This document shows, piece after piece, positions 1 through 5,261 of a stretch of 9,151 nt of DNA. Below the pieces are notes generated by a model, which saw only the letters and a list, made by a program, of their open reading frames with translations, ran no database searches and was not told the origin of the DNA. Location: NCBI GenBank assembly GCA_028287725.1, contig JAQBPC010000297.1, forward strand, positions 1-9,151, given 5' to 3'. This DNA is from Chloroflexota bacterium (GTDB taxonomy: Bacteria; Chloroflexota; UBA5177; JANWHV01). The position numbers and the translations under genes are program-made. Positions within the stretch are counted from its first letter, which is position 1. Each line of letters opens with the position of its first letter.

Positions 1-692
1 ACCTGGAAGCCACTCGCGCCCTGGCCCGGCCACGGGCACCCGAGGAGTATCGTCGAGCGATCAACGTCATGCAGCAGGAAAATGACCATATGACGCGGTT
101 GATCAATGACTTGTTGGCTCTGGCGCGGGCCGATATAGACCACAATACGATGCATCGCGGCAATGTGGACTTAAGCGAGATCGTGCTCGACGTCGCAGAG
201 CGCCTCGAGTCATTGGCGCAGTTGAGTTGCATGACGATCCGCATTGACCCTCTCCCCGAGCTGCTAGTTCCGGGAGATCAGACCTCCGTGACGCAGATGG
301 TCACGAACATCGTCGAGAATTCGCTCAAATACGGTGCGGGCTTCGCAACGCATGTGCGTATTAGCGGCGGCTACCGTCACAATGGCGATATTGCCGGTGT
401 GTGGCTTCGAGTTAGCGATGACGGACCAGGCATCGCCGAGGAGCATCTGCCCCATCTTTGCGAGCGATTCTACCGTGTCGACACTGCGCGTACGCACCGT
501 GATGGAGGGGCTTTAGGGGACGGATCGGCAGAGATAGAGCCCGCGGGGAGTGGGCTGGGCCTGGCGATTGTCCGCGCGATCGTCCGAAGTCACCAAGGCG
601 ATATTAGTATTCAGTCACAGCTTGGCATGGGAACGGTATGTGAAGTTTGGCTTCCAAAGGGTAAGGGAGCCGCATCGCCAAACCACTGGTGA
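1..692 (+). CDS. Sensor histidine kinase, C-terminal part (5' truncated by window edge)
   Basis: The open frame runs from base 3 without an upstream stop, so this is the tail of a longer gene and not a gene starting at the ATG at 69. The visible part is 229 residues. It begins in the second helix of the dimerisation domain (pattern ENDHMTRLINDLLALARAD, typical of HisKA helix 2). A HATPase_c domain follows: N-box with the key Asn at 318-320 (NIVENSLKYG), G1 box DDGPGIA at 417-437, F-box ERFYRVD at about 462-482, and G2 box GSGLGLAIV at 546-572. All ATP-binding motifs look intact. The H-box with the phosphorylated His and any sensor or membrane region lie outside the window. The family autophosphorylates and passes phosphate to a response regulator, usually encoded next door, here presumably to the left. 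The ligand cannot be inferred. A linker of about 20 residues between F-box and G2 is a little long and Gly/Asp rich. Confidence 0.95.
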   Translation, partial: LEATRALARPRAPEEYRRAINVMQQENDHMTRLINDLLALARADIDHNTMHRGNVDLSEIVLDVAERLESLAQLSCMTIRIDPLPELLVPGDQTSVTQMVTNIVENSLKYGAGFATHVRISGGYRHNGDIAGVWLRVSDDGPGIAEEHLPHLCERFYRVDTARTHRDGGALGDGSAEIEPAGSGLGLAIVRAIVRSHQGDISIQSQLGMGTVCEVWLPKGKGAASPNHW

Positions 693-979
693 ATATTAAA
701 TAGTTATGTGTAGGAACTACCTCCGTATACGAGTACGCCGAAGGTGCGCTCCTGCCGCGCCGAACGAACTGTGGTGTTGAACGACTCGCTGTCCGCGCGT
801 GCTACTTACAATTTGCGACGCGTCTCTGACTCCACAGAGTCTGTCCGCAGAATGTGCGAGCTCATCAAGCTGGTCGCCAGTAAAGTAAAATACGCAACTT
901 CTCGATTGCCACGCTTCCTGTGCCGTGCTACGCTCGTGCCAGTTTGATGCGTGATTGCGTACTTTAAGGAGAACCGAAC
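693..979. other. Intergenic region with no convincing gene
   Basis: Between the kinase stop and the small ORF at 980 I see no supported coding sequence. The open frames here lack a ribosome binding site and recognisable motifs. It holds a perfect 8-bp palindrome CGTATACG (724-731) and a small hairpin GACTC-CACA-GAGTC (828-841). An AT-rich patch at 881-892 includes TAAAAT, which could be a -10 element, but no good -35 stands 16-18 bases before it. The promoter of the downstream small ORF and ABC operon most likely lies here or between 1061 and 1276, but I cannot pin it. Confidence 0.5.
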
Positions 980-1060
980 ATGAAGGCAACTCTCCAGACT
1001 TGCCGGCGCCTTTCTGCACAGGTTCGCAGTGGTGCTGTCCTCTTGGAGCGCGTCTGCTAA
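980..1060 (+). CDS. Small ORF, 26 aa, possible leader peptide of the ABC operon
   Basis: The ATG at 980 is preceded by AAGGAG (966-971) with an 8-base spacer, one of the best Shine-Dalgarno sites in the window. The frame encodes 26 residues and stops with TAA at 1060. The peptide starts MKATLQTCRRL and ends LLERVC; it is basic, with Cys at 8 and 26, and has no signal peptide or membrane helix. I recognise no family. It lies 469 bases upstream of the first ABC transporter gene on the same strand, with no other conventional gene between, so a leader peptide whose translation affects downstream expression is a reasonable guess. A CCTCCT stretch at 1072-1077, just after the stop, could pair with AGGAG-type ribosome binding sites. 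Alternatives are a functional small protein or a chance ORF behind a fortuitous purine run. Confidence 0.45.
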   Translation: MKATLQTCRRLSAQVRSGAVLLERVC

Positions 1061-1276
1061 GTGTTCGTTGACCTCCTGGAAGTTGCTATAGCTGGACCAC
1101 ACAGCGGGGTCATTCGCGTCTAACAATTTTCTCGCCCCATTCGGGCACTTCTAATGGTGCCCGGAACGCGAAGGTCGTTGCGAATGGTCCTGTCGTCGAG
1201 CTGCAGCTAACTCTACAGAAACACATTGACCACCAGCGCGCTCTCTTTTGCCGGCTGCGCCTAGCGCGCCTCTCTC
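1061..1276. other. Leader region between small ORF and attenuator-like hairpin
   Basis: No gene is supported here. It contains a perfect 7-bp inverted repeat CGGGCAC/GTGCCCG (1142-1148 and 1157-1163, 8-base loop), a 10-bp palindrome AGCTGCAGCT (1199-1208), and two near-identical patches AGCGCGCTCTC (1234-1244) and AGCGCGCCTCTC (1263-1274). An 18-codon frame at 1154-1210 has no ribosome binding site. If transcription starts before 980, this would be a structured untranslated leader. Confidence 0.4.
1142..1163 (+). repeat. Inverted repeat (7-bp hairpin) in the ABC operon leader
   Basis: CGGGCAC at 1142-1148 and GTGCCCG at 1157-1163 form a perfect GC-rich stem with an 8-base loop. No T-run follows, so it is not a standard intrinsic terminator. 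It may be an RNA structural element of the leader or a protein-binding palindrome. Confidence 0.45.
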
Positions 1277-1347
1277 AGCCACGGTGTCCGGTTGTTCTAT
1301 GGCCGCTGCTTTTTGTTCGGCCAAGCGCGATCGCCCGTGGCTTTTTT
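1277..1347 (+). promoter_or_regulatory. Nested hairpin followed by T6: candidate attenuator/terminator before the ABC operon
   Basis: AGCCACGG (1277-1284) and CCGTGGCT (1335-1342) are perfect 8-bp complements, and T runs from 1342 to 1347, so the right arm leads directly into a U-tract in RNA. The enclosed segment carries its own stem, TGGCCG (1300-1305) with CGGCCA (1318-1323). The outer stem therefore closes a branched structure and not a simple loop, which is unusual for a constitutive terminator and closer to a switchable leader. It ends about 20 bases before the start codon of the 50-aa ORF, in the same transcriptional direction as the ABC genes. A terminator here would reduce read-through into them unless an alternative fold or a stalled ribosome prevents it. 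I do not recognise a known riboswitch class. Confidence 0.45.
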
Positions 1348-1367
1348 GCGCTTTCTGGAGTTAGCCG

Positions 1368-1520
1368 ATGCTTGCAACGCCCTCTGTGTCACTTATTTTC
1401 TCTCCGCCGCGCCTCGAACAGTGGGTGAGCCGGTACGCCGCTCTTGAACGTCGCGATACCCGCAGCAAGTTCTTCCGTCCCGCTTTATGCTGGATAACCT
1501 GCCGCTCGCAGCGAGACTAG
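1368..1520 (+). CDS. Small ORF, 50 aa, translationally linked to the ABC exporter genes
   Basis: The ATG at 1368 follows GGAG (1357-1360) with a 7-base spacer. The TAG stop at 1518-1520 overlaps the AGGAG (1519-1523) that serves the next gene. This geometry is typical of translational coupling: a ribosome ending here would uncover or reload the transporter's initiation site. The product begins MLATPSVSLIFSPPRLEQW, continues through a charged stretch (Arg/Glu/Asp-rich, about residues 22-34), and ends with a Cys-Trp-Ile-Thr-Cys pattern at residues 41-45 before a polar tail. It has no clear signal peptide or full membrane helix. I recognise no family. Candidates are a leader peptide analogous in position to BmrB (before the heterodimeric bmrCD exporter of B. 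subtilis), a peptide substrate of the exporter, or a small accessory protein. Confidence 0.5.
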   Translation: MLATPSVSLIFSPPRLEQWVSRYAALERRDTRSKFFRPALCWITCRSQRD

Positions 1521-1523
1521 GAG
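1519..1523 (+). promoter_or_regulatory. Ribosome binding site fixing a TTG start
   Basis: AGGAG sits 6 bases before the TTG at 1530. No ATG or GTG in the transporter frame has a comparable site; the first in-frame ATG is at 1602 and would remove the N-terminal elbow helix. The site overlaps the stop codon of the upstream 50-aa ORF. Confidence 0.75.
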
Positions 1524-1529
1524 TTTCCG

Positions 1530-3278
1530 TTGCACTTTTTTCAGGCACTTACCCGCTACTGGCGGCTATTGTCGCGCTATTTGCGGCCTCAGTCGCAACT
1601 GATGGGCCTGCTGGTTGTCATCCTGTGTGGCACCATCGTCGTGCAGGTGGTCACGCCGCTCGTTGCAAGCCAGTTCATCGACCAGGCCACCTCCGGCGGG
1701 GCACTGCACAATCTGATCGTCCTGGCGTTGCTGACCATCGGTCTAGCGCTGGCACGACAGGGTGCGGCAGTCGCCGAGACCTATGTTGCAGAAACTCTGA
1801 GCTGGACGGCCACGAACGAGCTTCGTGCCGACCTCGTGGCCCACCTCCTTCGATTGGATGCCACGTTTCACACGGCCCATACGCCGGGCGAGTTGATCGA
1901 GCGCGTGGACGGTGATGTGGCCGCCCTGGCCCGCTTCTTCTCACGGTTTATGGTCTACATACTCGGCAATGGTGTCTTGATGGTGGGAATGCTCGGGCTG
2001 CTCATTCATGTCGACTGGCGAATCGGACTTAGCTTGAGCGCCTTTGTTGTGCTGGCCCTGGTAGCCATGCTGCGCATCCGCGCTGTTGCCACACCTTTCT
2101 CCGTCGCGGAGCGCCAGGCCAGCGCCGATTTCTATGGCTTCCTGGGCGAAAACCTGGCGGGACTGGAGGACATCCGTTCCTGTGGCGCTGGAGAGTTCGT
2201 GTTATGCCGCTGCGCCGAGGTCATGCGGACGTGGCTGTCCGCGACGCTCAAGGCGCAGATGAGGGGCTATGCAATGGTCTCCACCAGCCAGGGACTGTTT
2301 GCTCTCGGCACGGCAGTCGCATTTGCCCTGAGCGCCATGCTGTTCAAGGCCGGGACGCTGACTATCGGCACCGTCTATCTGATTTTCCAGTACACCGAGA
2401 TGCTGCGCCAGCCGACGGAGCAGATCCGGAACGAAGTGCAAGACCTGCAACAGGCGGGTGCCAGCTTGGGGCGTGTTGAGGCCCTATTGGGGACTGCATC
2501 ACGTCTTACCGACGGTCCTGGCGTCGCGCTTCCACCAGGTCCACTGACCGTGGCGCTGGACGGCGTCACATTTAGCTATGCGGACGACACGCCGGTGCTA
2601 CGCGACGTTAGCCTGTGCCTGCAGCCGGGCCGCGTGCTTGGTATCGTGGGACGCACGGGTAGTGGCAAGACCACGCTGACGCGGCTACTGCCGCGCTTCT
2701 ACGATCCCCAGGCTGGCGTGGTGCGTCTGGGTGGCGTGGACGTGCGAGCGGTTAGCCTCGCCGCGGTACGCGCGCGTATCGGCCTGGTCACCCAGGAGGT
2801 GCATCTGTTCAACGCAAGCGTGCGCGACAACGTGACGCTCTTCGATGACGGCGTGCCGGATGACCGGATCATCACCGTGCTGGAGGACCTGGGCCTGGAC
2901 GGTTGGCTACGGGAGCTGCCATGTGGGTTGGACACGCCGCTGGGGCCAGGCGGCGGCCTCTCCGCCGGTCAGGCGCAGGTGCTGGCATGTGCGCGCATCT
3001 TCCTGCGCGATCCCGATGTAGTGATCCTGGACGAAGCGTCCTCGCGTCTCGATCCCGCGACCGAACGGCTCGTACATACGGCGTTGGGTCGACTGCTAGC
3101 CGGCCGTACCGGCATCATCGTGGCACACCATCTTTCTACCATCGCGTTCGCCGACGACATCCTTGTGCTGGAGAACGGGCGGGTACGCGAGCATGGGCCG
3201 CGAATTGATCTCGCCGCCGATCCCACCTCGCGATTTGCAGAGTTGCTGCGGGTCACCACGGAGGAGCTCGCCCCATGA
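1530..3278 (+). CDS. ABC exporter half-transporter, subunit 1 (catalytic-Glu half)
   Basis: This is a 582-residue fused membrane-plus-ATPase protein of normal length for the type IV (ABC-B-like) exporter family. Residues 1-320 form the transmembrane domain, with hydrophobic helices around 24-50, 61-85, 139-182 (two helices) and 252-290. The nucleotide-binding domain follows: A-loop Tyr350, Walker A GRTGSGKT (374-381), Q-loop Gln422, signature LSAGQ (477-481), Walker B ending in Asp501 with catalytic Glu502, and H-loop His533. The signature departs from the consensus LSGGQ. With the next gene it should form a heterodimer pumping a hydrophobic or amphipathic compound, or a peptide, out across the inner membrane. 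There is no peptidase C39 domain, so it is not a double-glycine leader-processing exporter. The start is TTG, chosen from the AGGAG 6 bases upstream. The gene overlaps its partner by four bases. The substrate is unknown. Confidence 0.93.
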   Translation: MHFFQALTRYWRLLSRYLRPQSQLMGLLVVILCGTIVVQVVTPLVASQFIDQATSGGALHNLIVLALLTIGLALARQGAAVAETYVAETLSWTATNELRADLVAHLLRLDATFHTAHTPGELIERVDGDVAALARFFSRFMVYILGNGVLMVGMLGLLIHVDWRIGLSLSAFVVLALVAMLRIRAVATPFSVAERQASADFYGFLGENLAGLEDIRSCGAGEFVLCRCAEVMRTWLSATLKAQMRGYAMVSTSQGLFALGTAVAFALSAMLFKAGTLTIGTVYLIFQYTEMLRQPTEQIRNEVQDLQQAGASLGRVEALLGTASRLTDGPGVALPPGPLTVALDGVTFSYADDTPVLRDVSLCLQPGRVLGIVGRTGSGKTTLTRLLPRFYDPQAGVVRLGGVDVRAVSLAAVRARIGLVTQEVHLFNASVRDNVTLFDDGVPDDRIITVLEDLGLDGWLRELPCGLDTPLGPGGGLSAGQAQVLACARIFLRDPDVVILDEASSRLDPATERLVHTALGRLLAGRTGIIVAHHLSTIAFADDILVLENGRVREHGPRIDLAADPTSRFAELLRVTTEELAP

Positions 3279-5044
3279 GGCCGCTTGCAACCTGGCGCTA
3301 CCTTTTCGAAATGGCTCGCTTCGCGCCCAGACTATACTTGCTCCACTTTGTGTTTTGGAGCGCGATGATCTTGTTGGCACTGCTGCCGGGGCTGATTGCC
3401 CGCGCGTACTTCGATACTCTTACCGGACATGCACATGTGCCCTCGGGCACGACCGGCCTTATCGTGCTACTGGTGCTGATCGCTATAGGCCGCGCCGCCC
3501 TGTGGCTTATCGCCGGCTTTGTCGAGATCAATCTCCGGTTTACCATGAGCGGGCTGTTGCGCCGCAACCTGCTGCGGCATGTCCTGAACCGGCCGGGCGC
3601 CCAAGCTCTGCCCTACTCCATAGGGGAGACCATCAGCCGCTTTCGCGACGACGCCTATCAGGCCGAGGACTGCCTGGATTGGACCGACGAGATCCTGGGT
3701 CAAGGCCTGTTCGCCTTGGTAGCGTTCCTGGTGCTCCTGCATATCGACGCCCGCATGACGCTGGTCGCGAATCTGCCCCTCGTGATCGTGGCAGCAGCAG
3801 CGCGGCGGGCGGGCGCAGCGCTGGGTCGCTACCGTGCGGCCAGCAGCCAGGCCACCAGCCAGGTAACCGGAGCCATCGGCGATATGCTGACGGCAGTGCA
3901 CACGCTGCAGGCCGCCGGCGCCGAAGAGCGGACCGTGGCCCGCTTCCGAAAGCTGAATGAGCAGCGCCGCTCAGCCATGCTGGCCGATCGACTCGCGACG
4001 CAGGCACTGGACGCCATCACGGCCAACACCGTGAGCGTGGGCACAGGTCTTATCATGCTGCTGGCGGCAGGCAGCCTGCGCAACAACAGTCTGACGGTGG
4101 GCGACTTTGTACTATTTGTGTCGTATCTTGGTTTCATCGCCGACTTCACCGACGGCCTCGGCAAGTTCCTGGCCCACTACCGCCAGACCGGGGTCGCGTT
4201 CGCACGCATGGACGTCTTACTAGACGGCGCACCGCCAGCGGCGCTAGTGGCGTCCACACAGCTGCAGCTGCGCGGACCTCTACCCACCATGCCGCCGCCG
4301 GAGCATTGCACGACCAACAGATTAGTCCTCGTCGAGGCCCGTGGTCTAACCTATCGCCACCCACAGTCAGGGCGCGGCATCGCCGCGGCGGACCTATGTC
4401 TGTCGCGGGGGACTCTGACGGTGGTGACAGGGCGTGTCGGCGCTGGAAAGTCTACGCTCCTGCGAGCCTTCCTGGGCTTGCTGCCCCGGGAGGCGGGCGA
4501 GATCCGATGGAACGGCCAGATTGTGGAAGACGCTGCCACCTTCTTTGTGCCGCCCCGCGCGGCGTATACTTCGCAGGCGCCGCGACTCTTCAGCGAAACG
4601 CTCAAGCAGAACATTCTCCTGGGGCTACCCGACGATCCCGCGGTCCTGAATACTGCCGTGTATAGCGCTGTCCTTGAGTACGAAATTCAGGCACTGGAGG
4701 CAGGGCTGGAGACCCAGGTGGGCAGCCGAGGCGTCAAGCTCTCGGGTGGCCAGGTGCAGCGAGCGGCTGCTGCGCGCATGTTCGTGCGCGGCGCGGAATT
4801 GATGGTAATCGACGACCTGTCCAGCGCCCTGGACGTCGAGGCGGAGCGCGTTCTGTGGGAGCGCCTATTCTCCCGTGATGCTGTTACGTGCCTGGCCGTC
4901 TCGCACCGCCGCGCTGCGCTACGCCGCGCCGACCACATCATTGTAGTGAAGGATGGCCACGTCGAGGCCCAGGGCACACTCAGATACTTGCTGGCTCATT
5001 GCGCGGAGATGCAGTCCCTGTGGCACGCTGACGTGCTTGAATGA
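3275..5044 (+). CDS. ABC exporter half-transporter, subunit 2 (degenerate-site half)
   Basis: The product is 589 residues with the same architecture as its upstream neighbour. The membrane domain covers about residues 1-320, with helices near 22-45, 60-85, 141-176 (a pair) and 250-290. The ATPase domain has A-loop Tyr360, Walker A GRVGAGKS (386-393), Q-loop Gln434, a perfect signature LSGGQ (489-493), Walker B Asp513 followed by Asp514 where the catalytic Glu normally sits, and H-loop His544. Replacing Glu by Asp is the hallmark of the weakly hydrolysing half in heterodimeric exporters such as TM287/288 and BmrCD. The ATG at 3275 overlaps the TGA of subunit 1 (ATGA), so the two are translationally coupled and probably made in equal amounts. 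The linker before Walker A (about 315-350) is Pro/Ala rich. Function as part of an efflux pair is secure; the cargo is not predictable. Confidence 0.93.
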   Translation: MRPLATWRYLFEMARFAPRLYLLHFVFWSAMILLALLPGLIARAYFDTLTGHAHVPSGTTGLIVLLVLIAIGRAALWLIAGFVEINLRFTMSGLLRRNLLRHVLNRPGAQALPYSIGETISRFRDDAYQAEDCLDWTDEILGQGLFALVAFLVLLHIDARMTLVANLPLVIVAAAARRAGAALGRYRAASSQATSQVTGAIGDMLTAVHTLQAAGAEERTVARFRKLNEQRRSAMLADRLATQALDAITANTVSVGTGLIMLLAAGSLRNNSLTVGDFVLFVSYLGFIADFTDGLGKFLAHYRQTGVAFARMDVLLDGAPPAALVASTQLQLRGPLPTMPPPEHCTTNRLVLVEARGLTYRHPQSGRGIAAADLCLSRGTLTVVTGRVGAGKSTLLRAFLGLLPREAGEIRWNGQIVEDAATFFVPPRAAYTSQAPRLFSETLKQNILLGLPDDPAVLNTAVYSAVLEYEIQALEAGLETQVGSRGVKLSGGQVQRAAAARMFVRGAELMVIDDLSSALDVEAERVLWERLFSRDAVTCLAVSHRRAALRRADHIIVVKDGHVEAQGTLRYLLAHCAEMQSLWHADVLE

Positions 5045-5061
5045 GCGGTCACGAGGGCATC

Positions 5062-5067
5062 AGGAGG
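5062..5067 (+). promoter_or_regulatory. Strong Shine-Dalgarno before the 29-aa ORF
   Basis: AGGAGG is a perfect anti-16S match with a short 4-base spacer to the ATG at 5072. It is the main evidence that the small frame after the ABC pair is translated. It starts 17 bases after the stop of ABC subunit 2, so it may be the third cistron of that operon. Confidence 0.55.
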
Positions 5068-5071
5068 CGGC

Positions 5072-5161
5072 ATGGCGTTCAGCATCGTACAGGTCGCCTC
5101 CGCGGAAGGCATCTCGACCGTTCCCACGAGTTCGTGTCTCAGGGAACGGTCGATTGACTGA
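5072..5161 (+). CDS. Small ORF, 29 aa, between the ABC pair and the flavoprotein gene
   Basis: The frame opens 27 bases after the ABC subunit 2 stop and is preceded by AGGAGG. The peptide begins MAFSIVQVASAEG, carries a Thr/Ser-rich stretch with one Cys (TVPTSSC, residues 16-22) and ends in a charged tail. It is too short and too polar for a membrane helix, and I recognise no family. A perfect 12-bp inverted repeat lies inside its last third, with the stop codon 5 bases past the right arm, so a translating ribosome would melt that hairpin. It could be a leader peptide for the flavoprotein gene about 100 bases on, a small operon product, or a modified peptide precursor exported by the pump. 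No modification enzyme is visible to support the last idea. Confidence 0.42.
   Translation: MAFSIVQVASAEGISTVPTSSCLRERSID
5114..5153. repeat. Perfect 12-bp inverted repeat (hairpin) inside the 29-aa ORF
   Basis: TCGACCGTTCCC (5114-5125) and GGGAACGGTCGA (5142-5153) are exact complements with a 16-base loop. The loop itself contains ACGA-GT-TCGT (5126-5135). The stem is stable, but no T-run follows on either strand, so it is not a textbook intrinsic terminator. It may act as a transcript 3'-end stabiliser for the ABC operon, an attenuation element for the next gene, or a protein-binding palindrome. Confidence 0.7.
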
Positions 5162-5261
5162 GGAAGATGTGCTTGCACCGCACCTTTCGCATTTGTCAGT
5201 TACGTTCATGTAGTAGTCCATACAATAAAATGCGAAGATCGCCGCATCGGGAACAACCAGT

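Noticed and set aside
744..947. Forward open frame of 67 codons
   Set aside because: GTG start without a Shine-Dalgarno, and composition unlike a known protein.
806..1126. Reverse-strand open frame of 106 codons in the leader region
   Set aside because: TTG start with no good ribosome binding site, no recognisable domain, and it lies antisense to the better supported 26-aa ORF.
1154..1210. Forward mini-ORFs at 1154 and 1184 sharing a stop
   Set aside because: The first has no ribosome binding site; the second would make only 8 residues with a weak AAGG at long spacing.
1327..1334. GCGATCGC palindrome, the core of the cyanobacterial HIP1 repeat
   Set aside because: A single copy proves nothing, and no other cyanobacterial feature is seen.
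3163..3960. Forward open frame of 265 codons across the ABC gene junction
   Set aside because: Out-of-frame shadow of two ABC genes whose motifs are all intact in their own frames.
980..5161. A full RiPP biosynthetic cluster (small ORFs as precursors, ABC pair as exporter)
   Set aside because: No cyclase, dehydratase, radical SAM enzyme or peptidase domain is present, and the exporter lacks a C39 peptidase; kept only as a weak alternative.
5193..5231. TTGTCA and TACAAT/TAAAAT as a promoter for the flavoprotein gene
   Set aside because: The spacing is 22 bases or more for the best -35, and the alternative TTACGT has only 15; no acceptable sigma70 pair, though a promoter in this AT-rich stretch remains possible.
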